The notes under the pieces: model-generated
The model's input: only the letters and a program-made list of their open reading frames with translations
What the model was told of the DNA's origin: nothing
Databases searched by the model: none
Part shown: in pieces, positions 33,393 through 41,635 of the stretch
Layout: each line of letters opens with the position of its first letter
Position numbering within the stretch: position 1 is the stretch's first letter
Position numbers and translations under genes: made by a program
Source of the DNA: Amycolatopsis azurea DSM 43854
GTDB taxonomy: Bacteria > Actinomycetota > Actinomycetes > Mycobacteriales > Pseudonocardiaceae
Direction: 5' to 3'
Assembly: GCF_001995215.1 (NCBI RefSeq)
Contig: NZ_MUXN01000037.1
Coordinates: 1 to 64,000 of the forward strand
Length of the DNA: 64,000 bases

Positions 33393-34621
33393 CGGGGTTC
33401 TTCGAGCGGTTCCGGTCCTTCGACCGGCCGAGCAAAGTGCTGATGGTCAACCAGTTCACCATCAACGTCGGCTTCTACATGCTGATGCCGTACCTGGCGG
33501 GCTACCTCTCGGGCCCGCTGGGACTGGCGGGCTGGGCCGTCGGCCTGGTGCTGGGCATCCGCAACTTCTCGCAGCAGGGCATGTTCCTCCTCGGCGGCAC
33601 GCTCGCCGACCGGTTCGGCTACAAGCCGCTCATCGTCGCGGGATGCGTGCTGCGGACGGCGGGCTTCGCGTTGTTGAGCGTGACGTCCTCACTGCCGTCG
33701 CTGATCGCCGCCTCCGCCGCGACCGGATTCGCCGGGGCCCTGTTCAACCCGGCCGTCCGCGCCTATCTGGCGGCGGACGCGGGGGAGCGGCGGCTGGAGG
33801 CGTTCTCGGTGTTCAACGTGTTCTACCAGGGCGGGATCCTCGCCGGACCGGTGGTCGGGCTGGCGCTGACGGCCGTCGACTTCCGGCTGACCTGCCTGGT
33901 GGCGGCCGCGGTCTTCGGTGTCCTGACCGTGGTCCAGGTGCGCGCGCTGCCCGCGCACGAAAGCGGAAAGGAACGCTCGTCGATCCGGTCGGACTGGCGG
34001 GTCGTGACGGCCAACCGTCCCTTCCTGCTCTTCGCGCTGGTCATGATCGGCTCGTACGTGCTGTCCTTCCAGACCTACCTCGCCCTGCCGATGGAGGCCC
34101 GCCGGATCACCGGCTCGGAGGCTTCGGCCACCGTGCTCATCGCCGGGCTCTTCGTGATCTCGGGCGGCCTCGCGATCGCCGGGCAGCTCAAGATCACCGC
34201 CTGGTTCAAGGACCGGTGGTCGTCCGGTACCTGCCTGGCGGTGGGGATGGTGTTCATGGCGGCGGCGTTCGTCGCGCCGCTGACGGTCGCCCGGGCCGGA
34301 CCGGTCGTGGCCGGCGCCGGGCTGCTCGTCTCGGCCGCGTTGCTGGCCGTCGGCACGGTGGCCGTCTTCCCGTTCGAAATGGACACCGTCGTCCGGCTGT
34401 CGGGCGACCGCCTGGTCGCCACGCATTACGGCTTCTACAACACGATTGTCGGGGTGGGCATCCTCCTCGGGAATCTGTTCACCGGCACCGTGTTCGACCT
34501 CGCGCGCCGGGCGGGCTGGCCGGAGGTCCCTTGGCTCGCCCTGACGGTGATCGGCCTCGTGTGCGCGGCCGGGTTGCGTGGTCTCGACCGGAGCCGCCTT
34601 CAGACGAGTGTCTTCCAGTAG
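33389..34621 (+). CDS. MFS transporter (drug/metabolite exporter type)
   Basis: 410 aa, about 12 hydrophobic segments, loop motif GTLADRFGYKPLIVAG. Resembles MdtH-like exporters. GTG 33389 overlaps the stop of the cysteine-synthase-like gene, so the two are coupled. The 3' end overlaps the truncated VKOR reading frame on the other strand by 22 bases. Confidence 0.85.
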   Translation: MTGFFERFRSFDRPSKVLMVNQFTINVGFYMLMPYLAGYLSGPLGLAGWAVGLVLGIRNFSQQGMFLLGGTLADRFGYKPLIVAGCVLRTAGFALLSVTSSLPSLIAASAATGFAGALFNPAVRAYLAADAGERRLEAFSVFNVFYQGGILAGPVVGLALTAVDFRLTCLVAAAVFGVLTVVQVRALPAHESGKERSSIRSDWRVVTANRPFLLFALVMIGSYVLSFQTYLALPMEARRITGSEASATVLIAGLFVISGGLAIAGQLKITAWFKDRWSSGTCLAVGMVFMAAAFVAPLTVARAGPVVAGAGLLVSAALLAVGTVAVFPFEMDTVVRLSGDRLVATHYGFYNTIVGVGILLGNLFTGTVFDLARRAGWPEVPWLALTVIGLVCAAGLRGLDRSRLQTSVFQ

Positions 34622-34810
34622 CTCCAGAAGGCTTGCAGGACCGCGGCGGCGATGACGGCGTACCAGAGCACGAGCACCACGCTGTGGTAGCGGAGCACCG
34701 TCCGTCCTTTGTGGAGGTTGTGCAGGGTCGTGTACCAGAAGACGGCGATGGTGACCGCCCAGACGACCATGCAGTACGGGCAGAGCGCGCCGATGACGTA
34801 CAGGCTCTGG
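34600..34810 (-). pseudogene. 5'-truncated VKOR (vitamin K epoxide reductase family) remnant
   Basis: Only the C-terminal ~70 codons of a bacterial VKOR remain, starting at QSLYVIGALCPYCMVVW with the intact active-site CPYC, followed by two transmembrane helices and the normal end. Upstream of the Gln codon the frame turns into the antisense of the MaoC remnant (R-V-P-R-R-I), so the first transmembrane helices and the partner Cys pair are missing. The cut is sharp near 34809-34811. Confidence 0.8.
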
Positions 34811-35207
34811 ATTCGGCGGGGAACGCGGTCCGTCCGCGCCGTCGCGCCCGGCCGCGCCGGCGCCCTTAACCACGAAGGTGCCGACCGGCGAGAACCAGGC
34901 CGCGCTGTACCGCCTGCTGGGCGATCGTCACCACATGCACGTCGACCCGGCGGCCGCGCGGGCGGCCGGTCAGCCCCGGCCGTTCCTGCACGGACTCTGC
35001 ACCTTGGCCGCTGTGCTGTTCCCGATCGCGGACGAGGCGGGCGCCCATCCCTCTGACCTGCGGACTCTTTCAAGCCGGTTCGCGGGGCCGGTGTTCCCGG
35101 GTGACGTGGTGGAGGTCGGGGTCCGTCCCGGCGAGACGGCGGTGGGATTCGAAGCATCGGTCGGCGACCGGCCGGTCCTGACGGGAGGAGAGGTGAGGTT
35201 CCGGTGA
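34809..35207 (+). pseudogene. 5'-truncated MaoC-like dehydratase (C-terminal hotdog domain)
   Basis: Homology to two-domain MaoC hydratases begins abruptly at GFGGERGPSAP (34809 on), runs through a proline-rich linker and the hotdog signature ALYRLLGDRHHMHVDP and FLHGLCTLA, and ends normally. The first ~150 residues are missing and there is an in-frame stop just upstream (34794). GTG 34878 could start a 109-aa product. The stop overlaps the amidase start by four bases. Confidence 0.78.
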
Positions 35208-36598
35208 GCGAACTCGACGCGATCGGTACCGCCGAGGCGATCCGAAGCGGCACTGCCAGTGCCCGGGAGGTCATCGAAGCCGCGATCGACCGGATCGAAA
35301 AGCTCGACCCGGCGGTGAACGCCGTCGTGAGCACGCGATTCGAGCAGGCGCTCGCCGAGGTCGACCGCGGCCTGCCCGCCGGACCGCTGCACGGGGTGCC
35401 CGTCCTGATCAAGGATCTGGGTGCCACGGTCGCCGGACTGCCCTCGACCGGTGGCAGCAGGCTGTTCGCCGAACGGATCGCCGGTGGCGACAGCGAATTG
35501 GTCGCCCGCTACCGCCGTGCGGGGATGGTCGTCCTCGGCATGACCAACAGCGCCGAACTGGGCAAGAACGCGAGCACCGAACCCGCGCTGTTCGGCCCCA
35601 CCCGTAATCCTTGGCGCGCCACACATTCGGCCGGGGGATCGAGCGGCGGATCGGCGGCCGCCGTGGCCGCCGGACTGGTCCCGGTGGCGCACGGCAGCGA
35701 CGGCGGCGGGTCGATCCGGATCCCGGCCGCGATGTGCGGGCTCTTCGGCCTCAAACCCAGCCGCGGCCGCGTTTCGCCGGCACCGGCTCCCGCGTCGTTC
35801 GCCAACCTGGTTTCGGTCCATCACGCGCTGACCACCACGGTGCGCGACAGCGCTCTGCTGCTCGACATCGCCGCGGGCCCGCTCGCCGGGGACGCGTTTT
35901 CCGCCCCCGCACCGGAATCGAGCTTCCTCGACGAGGTGAAATCTCGCCGACGGCTCAGGATCGGGCTCGTCACCGGGCTCGCCGCGGACTCCTCGTGCGT
36001 CGCCGCGACCGAACGCGCCGCCGCGCTGTGCGAGTCGCTCGGTCACACGGTCGTTCCCGTCGCGGCGGGCTACGACCCCGCCGAGGTCGCCCGCGTGGCA
36101 GGCGACGTGATGGGAGCCGACCTCGTCGTCACCGTCGAAGACCGCCTGGCGGAGCTGGCCCGGGACCTGCGCGACGACGATCTCGAACCGCTCACCCAGG
36201 TGCTCTACCAGCACTATCGGGGTCTCTCCGCCGCCGACCTGAATCGCACGCTGCGGCGCGCGCAGGGGATCGGCTGGGAGGTCGGGCGGACGTTCGGCGA
36301 GGTCGACCTGCTGCTGACCCCGACGCTGGCGCGGCCGACACCGCGGCTCGGTGAACTCGACACCTCCCGGCCCGAAACGATCTACCGGCACGCGGCGGTC
36401 TACGCGACCTACACCTCGGTCTTCAACCTCACCGGGATGCCCGCGATGTCCGTGCCGTTCGGGTCCACTTCGGACGGACTGCCGCTGGGGGTGCAGTTCG
36501 CCGGCGACCTCGGTGCGGAGCCGCTGCTGCTCGGGCTGGCCGCTCAGATCGAGGAAGCCGCGCCGTGGCAGAGGACGGTGCAGTCCGTCTCGCCGTGA
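35204..36598 (+). CDS. Amidase-signature family hydrolase
   Basis: 464 aa with the Ser-cisSer-Lys triad: Lys70 (VLIKDLG), Ser146 (GGSSGGS) and Ser170 (GSDGGGSIRIP). Full family length. GTG overlaps the stop of the MaoC remnant. Substrate unknown; members hydrolyse carboxamides. Its promoter may have been changed by the deletion upstream, since the preceding gene has lost its 5' end. Confidence 0.9.
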   Translation: MSELDAIGTAEAIRSGTASAREVIEAAIDRIEKLDPAVNAVVSTRFEQALAEVDRGLPAGPLHGVPVLIKDLGATVAGLPSTGGSRLFAERIAGGDSELVARYRRAGMVVLGMTNSAELGKNASTEPALFGPTRNPWRATHSAGGSSGGSAAAVAAGLVPVAHGSDGGGSIRIPAAMCGLFGLKPSRGRVSPAPAPASFANLVSVHHALTTTVRDSALLLDIAAGPLAGDAFSAPAPESSFLDEVKSRRRLRIGLVTGLAADSSCVAATERAAALCESLGHTVVPVAAGYDPAEVARVAGDVMGADLVVTVEDRLAELARDLRDDDLEPLTQVLYQHYRGLSAADLNRTLRRAQGIGWEVGRTFGEVDLLLTPTLARPTPRLGELDTSRPETIYRHAAVYATYTSVFNLTGMPAMSVPFGSTSDGLPLGVQFAGDLGAEPLLLGLAAQIEEAAPWQRTVQSVSP

Positions 36599-36677
36599 GG
36601 AGCGGTATCGGCCCGATCGTGCGGAGATGGGGGTTGTCAACGATCCCCATCCCCACACCTCTCACCCTCCGGCGCCC

Positions 36678-36971
36678 CTAGATCTCCTTGCAATGCCGTT
36701 TGTAATGTCCCAACGGCACGCTGTTGTCGGCATTCTTCTTCGCGTTCGTAACCGCGCTATTGCGGGTGGTTCCACTACCACTCCCGTACACCCAGCCCAC
36801 GGTGCCGTACGGGTCGATCCGGACGAGCTGGCATTTCACGGTGACGTGGTAGACCTTGGTGATCGTCGGTTCACTGGCGATCGCCGGCTGGGCGATCGGT
36901 GCGAATCCGATTCCCGCGGCGGCCACCGCGGCCGCGATGGCCGCGCGCAGGACGTTTCGGCGGGTGGCCAT
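36678..36971 (-). CDS. Small secreted protein
   Basis: 97 aa: signal peptide (1-33, AAIAAAVAAAGIGFAPIAQPAIASE) and a 64-residue basic mature part with two Cys (KCQL, HCKEI) that could form one disulfide. ATG 36971 shares one base with the upstream stop (TGATG), so it is translationally coupled to the preceding secreted protein. No family recognised; a toxin, inhibitor or bacteriocin-like role is only a guess. Confidence 0.65.
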   Translation of the reverse strand: MATRRNVLRAAIAAAVAAAGIGFAPIAQPAIASEPTITKVYHVTVKCQLVRIDPYGTVGWVYGSGSGTTRNSAVTNAKKNADNSVPLGHYKRHCKEI

Positions 36972-37336
36972 CAGGAAGCTCCCTGAACCCCGCTATTGGG
37001 GCCGAGGCCGAGCGGGCAGGGACCGGCCTGAAGCCGCTGGGTCGGGTTGCCCGCCTTCGGGTAGATCCAGTTGGAGTATTTGTCCGGGCCGTTGCAGTCG
37101 GCGATCAACCGCACTTTGCCCCTGTACACGCGACACCACGTGTAGGCGTACTGACCGGTCGTGTGAATCCGCGGGCAGTCGTACTCGGCGGGACTGGCGA
37201 TCCCCGCGCTCGACGCCCCGAGCCCGACGGCGGTGGGGGCCGACGGGGCACTCGCCGCCGATGCCGGCGTCGCCAGTGCCAGTGCCGCCGCGACCCCGGC
37301 AGCGGCCATCCCGAACTCCTTGGACAACAAACGCAT
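36971..37336 (-). CDS. Small secreted cysteine-containing protein
   Basis: 121 aa: signal peptide (1-27) and a mature part with four Cys (YDCPR, TWCRV, ADCNG, GPCPL), enough for two disulfides. GAGGGG lies five bases before the ATG. Coupled to the next secreted gene by TGATG. Upstream are two TGTCC/GGACA dyads. No family recognised. Confidence 0.68.
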   Translation of the reverse strand: MRLLSKEFGMAAAGVAAALALATPASAASAPSAPTAVGLGASSAGIASPAEYDCPRIHTTGQYAYTWCRVYRGKVRLIADCNGPDKYSNWIYPKAGNPTQRLQAGPCPLGLGPNSGVQGAS

Positions 37337-37449
37337 TGTTTCCCCTCTCGCAAATGTTCTGTCACAGAAGCGCCCTCTTCGAGATTCCGGGCGGTGTGAC
37401 CCGACAGCCGAAGCTTTTCGCCGAGCTGCCTCCCGTGCAAGACGAATCC

Positions 37450-37525
37450 GCTGTCCCGGACAGCCTTTGCCCGGTAATTCCTGGTCATCGGCGCCGACCG
37501 GCATGCTTGTCCGAGAGCCCGGACA
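37450..37525. promoter_or_regulatory. Pair of TGTCC/GGACA dyads
   Basis: Perfect palindrome GCTGTCC-C-GGACAGC (37450-37464) and a second TGTCCG-N6-CGGACA (37508-37525), 44 bases apart, in the 315-base gap (37337-37651) upstream of the secreted pair. The gap has no convincing ORF. They may be tandem operators. Confidence 0.45.
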
Positions 37526-37651
37526 GCGCGCTTGCTTCATCTGATTCCGGGGAGTGATTCCGGCCGAGTGGAAAAAGAGCACAGCCTTCCCGCAAAGGCG
37601 GGTGCTGAAAGCTCGTTCAGGGGTCACGCTGCGGCAGAGCCAGCGTCTCCT

Positions 37652-38251
37652 CTAGGCCCGCGCGGCCTCGCTCTCCTCCGAGGGCGGATCGGTAATCGTG
37701 GAGAGGACGCGGGTGACCCGAGCCGTCAGCTGTTCGGGATCGGCCTCACGCAGTGCGGGAGTGCCGATGATCCGGCGCATCAGCCAGGTGCCCGCCAGTA
37801 GCGCCAACCCCAGCTCTGCGCGCTCCTCGGCGTGAGCGCCGGGCAGAGCGTCGGTGAACCGCGCGCCGACGTGCTTGCGGATGCCTTCCCGCATGATCTC
37901 CGCCGCCCTCGGGTTGGCCGCCGATTTGAGCAGCAGTTCGAACGGGCCGAGATGGTCGGCTTCCGGGGCGGTGCGCTCGACAAGGGCGCGGGCGGTCCGG
38001 ACAGCGAGGTCGTCCGGTTCCGCCGGGACCATCGTGGGCTGCGCGAAGGAGATGTCGACGACCTCGGTGAACAAGGCTTCCTTGGAGCCGAAGTATCGGT
38101 TGATCAGGATCGCCGTCACGCCCGCGGCGGCCGCGATCTCGCGGAGCCCGACACCGTCGTATCCGTGGCGGGTGAAGGCCGTGATCGCCGCTTCGAGGAT
38201 GGCCTGCCGGGTCGCGGCGGCGTTGCGGGCGCGGGGTGTGGTGCGGCTCAT
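37652..38251 (-). CDS. TetR-family repressor
   Basis: 199 aa with the TetR N-terminal DNA-binding domain (ATRQAILEAAITAFTRHGYDGVGLREIA, then AILINRYFGSKEALF). ATG 38251 chosen since the longer reading runs through the promoter. Divergent from an SDR gene across an inverted repeat. Likely controls that SDR gene; inducer unknown. Confidence 0.87.
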   Translation of the reverse strand: MSRTTPRARNAAATRQAILEAAITAFTRHGYDGVGLREIAAAAGVTAILINRYFGSKEALFTEVVDISFAQPTMVPAEPDDLAVRTARALVERTAPEADHLGPFELLLKSAANPRAAEIMREGIRKHVGARFTDALPGAHAEERAELGLALLAGTWLMRRIIGTPALREADPEQLTARVTRVLSTITDPPSEESEAARA

Positions 38252-38259
38252 GCGAGCAA

Positions 38260-38304
38260 GTCTACAGGTGGATACATAACTGAGCGTAGTATACAACTGT
38301 AGAC
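38260..38304. promoter_or_regulatory. TetR/SDR intergenic inverted repeat
   Basis: GTCTACAG (38260-38267) and CTGTAGAC (38297-38304), perfect eight-base arms spaced by 29 bases, with AT-rich inner ATAC motifs. Placed between divergent starts, suited to TetR dimers. Confidence 0.6.
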
Positions 38305-38330
38305 ATAGCGCTGACCCGAAAGGAAATCTC

Positions 38331-39131
38331 ATGGATCTGCAGCTCACGGGACGTCGAGCGCTCATCACCGGCTCGACCTCCGGGCTGGGTGAAGCGACCG
38401 CCCGGCTGCTGGCCGCCGAAGGTGCCGAGGTCGTGATCCACGGTCGCAGCGCCCAGCGCGCACAGGCGATCGCCGACTCGATCATCGAAAACGGCGGAAA
38501 GGTGTTCGTCGCGGTGGGTGATCTCGGCACCGACGCCGGAGCGGACGCGGTCGCCGAGCGCGCGCTCGACGGTGGCGCCCTCGACATCCTGGTCAACAAC
38601 GCCGGTGCCTACGAGCATCTGGACTGGGCCGAGGCCACCTCGGACATCTGGCTGCACACCTACAACGTCAACGTCGTCTCCGGTGTGCGGATGATCCAAC
38701 GGCTCGTCCCCGCCATGCGCGAGCGCGACTACGGACGGGTCGTCACCATCGGAGGCGGCCTGGGCACGCAGCCGTTCGACAGTCATCCGCACTACAACGC
38801 GTCACTGGCCGCCAGGCACAATCTCGCGGTCTCACTCGCCCGCGACCTGGCGGGCACGCGCGTGACCTCCAACGTCGTCGCGCCCGGAGCGATCCTCGTC
38901 CCCGCGGTCCAGGACTTCCTGACCGCGCTGGCCCCGGAACGTGGCTGGGGTGGGAGCTGGGAGGAGATCGAGCACAACTCGGTGCGCGAGATCGTGCCCA
39001 ACGACCGGACCCGCTACGGCAGGCCCGACGAGATCGCCGGCGCGGTCGCGTACCTGTGCGGCCCGCACGCCGAATACATCAGCGGCGCGACGATCCGCGT
39101 CGACGGCGGCACCGTTCGCAGCGCGTTCTGA
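38331..39131 (+). CDS. SDR-family protein lacking catalytic Ser and Lys
   Basis: 266 aa Rossmann protein: cofactor loop GSTSGLG, NNAG, and Tyr155. The expected Ser is Gly142 (TIGGGLG) and the Lys of YxxxK is Leu159 (YNASLAA). Fold and C-terminal DGG motif are intact, so it probably binds NAD(P) but may not be a normal dehydrogenase. AAAGGAAA precedes the ATG. Divergent from a TetR regulator. Confidence 0.85.
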   Translation: MDLQLTGRRALITGSTSGLGEATARLLAAEGAEVVIHGRSAQRAQAIADSIIENGGKVFVAVGDLGTDAGADAVAERALDGGALDILVNNAGAYEHLDWAEATSDIWLHTYNVNVVSGVRMIQRLVPAMRERDYGRVVTIGGGLGTQPFDSHPHYNASLAARHNLAVSLARDLAGTRVTSNVVAPGAILVPAVQDFLTALAPERGWGGSWEEIEHNSVREIVPNDRTRYGRPDEIAGAVAYLCGPHAEYISGATIRVDGGTVRSAF

Positions 39132-39165
39132 CGGCTCGGCGGCGCACGGGCGTTATCGTCGTCGG

Positions 39166-40179
39166 ATGTCGCGCGCGGTGATCTTCGGTGGGACCGGGCT
39201 GATCGGCCGGGCCGCCGCCCGCCGGTTACTGGCCATCGGCTGGGAGGTGACCACCGTCGGCCGGGACCGGTCGCGGATGCCCGAGGACGTCGCGGCCGCG
39301 GGTGGCCGGTTCGTCGCCGCGGACCGCGCCGATCCCGATCGACTCGTGGCGGCGCTGGGGGCCGGCGCCGACCTGGTGGTCGACTGCCTGTGCTTCACCG
39401 CCGCGCACGCCCGTGACCTGCTGCCGCTGCTGAGCGACGTGGGGTCCGCGGTGATGATCTCCAGCAAAGCGGTGTACGTCGATGGGGCGGGCAACCACGT
39501 GAACTCGGCCGTCGCACCCGACTTCGGCGGTCCGGTCCGCGAATCCCAGCCGACCATGGCCCCACGCGAGGACATCGACTACCGGACGCGCGACGGCTAC
39601 GGCGCCAACAAGGTCGCCGCGGAACATGTCCTGCTGGACAGCGGACACCCGGTCACCGTCCTGCGACCGTCCAAGGTCCACGGGGACGGGGCGGCCAAGC
39701 CCTGCGAATGGGTGTTCGTCAAACGCGTGCTCGACCGGCGTGAAGTCGTCTTCCTGTCCCGCGGCGGCAGCGGCGTCGACCATCCGAGTGCCGCCGCCAA
39801 CGTCGCCGCCCTGATCGAGACCGCCGCGAACAACCCGGGCAGGCGAGTCCTCAACAGCGCGGATCCTGACGCGCCCAGCGCTCTGGACATCTCGCGGATC
39901 GTGGCGCGGCACCTCGGGCATCGGTGGGAGGAAGTGCTCCTCGACGACCGAGCCCCCACCGGGCTCGGCCTGCATCCGTGGGACCGCCTGCCGGGGATCA
40001 GGCTGGACATGACCGCGGCCGGGCGACTGGGGTACCGGCCGGCCGGTGACTACCGCGGCACCGTGACCACCGCACTGGACTGGCTGGTCGCCGCCGACCA
40101 GCCGCCCGAGTTCGACCATGACTACTTCGCCCCGATGCTGAACTATGCCGCCGAGGACGAGTATCTGACCGCCGGGTGA
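39166..40179 (+). CDS. NAD-dependent epimerase/dehydratase-like protein
   Basis: 337 aa extended-SDR/atypical SDR: FGGTGLIGRAAARRLL at the N-terminus, SSKAVYVDG and a DGYGANKVAAEHVL segment holding a YxxxK (Tyr-Gly-Ala-Asn-Lys). Follows the SDR gene by 34 bases, no strong SD. Substrate unknown; resembles bacterial nucleoside-diphosphate-sugar epimerase-like reductases. Confidence 0.78.
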   Translation: MSRAVIFGGTGLIGRAAARRLLAIGWEVTTVGRDRSRMPEDVAAAGGRFVAADRADPDRLVAALGAGADLVVDCLCFTAAHARDLLPLLSDVGSAVMISSKAVYVDGAGNHVNSAVAPDFGGPVRESQPTMAPREDIDYRTRDGYGANKVAAEHVLLDSGHPVTVLRPSKVHGDGAAKPCEWVFVKRVLDRREVVFLSRGGSGVDHPSAAANVAALIETAANNPGRRVLNSADPDAPSALDISRIVARHLGHRWEEVLLDDRAPTGLGLHPWDRLPGIRLDMTAAGRLGYRPAGDYRGTVTTALDWLVAADQPPEFDHDYFAPMLNYAAEDEYLTAG

Positions 40180-40188
40180 TCGCTGCCG

Positions 40189-40683
40189 TCACCGCGGGCT
40201 GAGCACCACGACCGGGATCTCCCTTTCGGTCCACGCCTGGTACTTCGCGAAATCGGCGTACAGGTCGACCAGCAGCGGCCAGAGATCGCGGCGCTCCTCC
40301 GCTGTGGCCACTCGTGCCGTGACGGGAACGTCGCGCCGCCCCTTGAGATGGACGCGAGTTTCGGGATGCGCGATCAGATTGAAGTACCACTGCGGGTTCC
40401 GGGGCAGCCCGCCCTGGGAGGCCACGATGACGAGATCTTCGTGATGGCGCAAGAACAACAGGGGAGTGGTGAACAGGCGGCCGGACTTCCGTCCCCGGTG
40501 TTCCAGCAGCAAGGTCGGGGCCGGTTTGCGAAAGGCCGCCCCGACACGCCATTTGGCGCCGACGCGGCCGTTGGTCAGTTCGAAGATCTTCACCTGCGCC
40601 TTGGCCATGTACTTCATGGCCGCGGCGGTCACGGGCGAGTCCAGGCCTTTGGGGGTCTTCTCGGGCAGACTGAAACGTCCCAT
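40189..40683 (-). CDS. F420/deazaflavin-dependent nitroreductase-like (DDN family) protein
   Basis: 164 aa. Carries the DDN-family core LLLEHRGRKSGRLFTTPLLFLRHHEDLVIVASQGG and NPQWYFNLIAHPETRVHL. AGGAG seven bases before ATG 40683. Members bind F420 and reduce quinones or nitro compounds. Its stop is nine bases from the convergent epimerase-like stop. Confidence 0.87.
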   Translation of the reverse strand: MGRFSLPEKTPKGLDSPVTAAAMKYMAKAQVKIFELTNGRVGAKWRVGAAFRKPAPTLLLEHRGRKSGRLFTTPLLFLRHHEDLVIVASQGGLPRNPQWYFNLIAHPETRVHLKGRRDVPVTARVATAEERRDLWPLLVDLYADFAKYQAWTEREIPVVVLSPR

Positions 40684-40768
40684 CGTGAACTCCTGGGGCT
40701 GGGTGGGATCTCTTGAGGGCAAAGCAAACGTGTCGTGCTCGCTTCTCGTACGTCTACCGGCTTCGCGA

Positions 40769-40791
40769 GTCGCGAAAGCCACTTTCGCGAC
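40769..40791. repeat. Class B single palindrome
   Basis: GTCGCGAAAG-CCA-CTTTCGCGAC, perfect ten-base arms; same architecture as the class B units at 11762-11784 and 40938-40960. Confidence 0.8.
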
Positions 40792-40824
40792 GTCCGGCGC
40801 TGCGGGAACGCACCGGGTCGAGGT

Positions 40825-40872
40825 GGTCGTGAGTGGTAAGTCGCGTTAGAACACGAATCGCCACTCACGACC
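40825..40872. repeat. Class E inverted repeat
   Basis: GGTCGTGAGTGG (40825-40836) and CCACTCACGACC (40861-40872), perfect 12-base arms with a 24-base interior that is itself partly self-complementary. The 295-base gap 40684-40978 holds three repeat elements and no gene. Confidence 0.8.
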
Positions 40873-40907
40873 CCCTGCGGTCTGGTGTGGTCTGGCGGGA
40901 AACTGGT

Positions 40908-40960
40908 GTTGCGAAAGCCACTTCCGCAACCTTCAAGGTTGCGAAAGTGGCTTTCGCAAC
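40908..40960. repeat. Class B double inverted repeat (second copy)
   Basis: Two 23-base units (40908-40930 and 40938-40960) separated by CTTCAAG. The second unit is identical to 11762-11784. It ends 18 bases before the TetR stop. Confidence 0.85.
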
Positions 40961-40978
40961 GCTTTCCGGCGAAGCCAC

Positions 40979-41599
40979 TCACTGACGCTCTCCGGATGGT
41001 CCGGCGAGCACGGACGTCACGACCTCGACGAGGTCGGCGACGACGTCGTCGAGCGGCCAGGCGCGGGGCGTGGAATCCGGGCCGAGAAGCCGACGCACCC
41101 GCTCGACGTCGCCCAGCACGTTCAGTGTCACGTGCATGGCCTGGGTCAACCGGAAGTCGAGTGTTCTTCTCGGGACGCCAGGGAACTTGCGCTCCAGCAG
41201 TTCGACGAACCTCGCGTTCCGCTGGAGGAACGAGCCGGAAAGAACGCCGAGCCCGTTCTCGTCGGTGGCGAGCAGATGCCCGACCAGGCGAATCCAGTGC
41301 TCGCCGCCGGAGCCGAGCACCGTGACCACGGGCCGCACGAACGCGACGGCCAGTTCGCGCGCGGTGACTTCGTCCCCGGAGAGTTCCGCCAGCGCCGCGT
41401 TCCGCTCGCCGGTCACCTGGTCGAGGCGGCTGCGCAGGACCGCGTCGAGCAATCCTTCCTTGGACCCGAAGTGATAGTGGATCGCCGCCACATTCGTCTC
41501 CGCCGCCTGCATCACGGTGCGTAGGGAAACCGCCCCGACGCCCTGTTCGGCGAAAAGGCGTTCGGCGGCCGCGACGAGCCGTTGCTCGGTGCTGGTCAC
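40979..41599 (-). CDS. TetR-family regulator
   Basis: 206 aa. N-terminal TetR HTH (QRLVAAAERLFAEQGVGAVSLR, NVAAIHYHFGSKEGLL) and a helical ligand domain. GTG start at 41599. A 27-base dyad sits just upstream, between it and the HxlR gene, so it probably autoregulates. Targets other than itself are unclear. Confidence 0.87.
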   Translation of the reverse strand: MTSTEQRLVAAAERLFAEQGVGAVSLRTVMQAAETNVAAIHYHFGSKEGLLDAVLRSRLDQVTGERNAALAELSGDEVTARELAVAFVRPVVTVLGSGGEHWIRLVGHLLATDENGLGVLSGSFLQRNARFVELLERKFPGVPRRTLDFRLTQAMHVTLNVLGDVERVRRLLGPDSTPRAWPLDDVVADLVEVVTSVLAGPSGERQ

Positions 41600-41608
41600 C
41601 GCGGCAGG

Positions 41609-41635
41609 CTATCACTTGATTCAATCAGTTGATAG
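41609..41635. promoter_or_regulatory. Probable TetR operator dyad
   Basis: A 27-base dyad centred on C41622: inner arms TTGAT/ATCA and outer arms CTATCA/TGATAG, 11 of 13 positions complementary. It lies ten bases upstream of the TetR start and overlaps the 3' end of the HxlR gene. Confidence 0.72.

Noticed and set aside
34811..35427. N-terminal part of the VKOR reading frame
   Set aside because: It is the antisense of the MaoC remnant and amidase gene; no VKOR similarity before the Gln codon.
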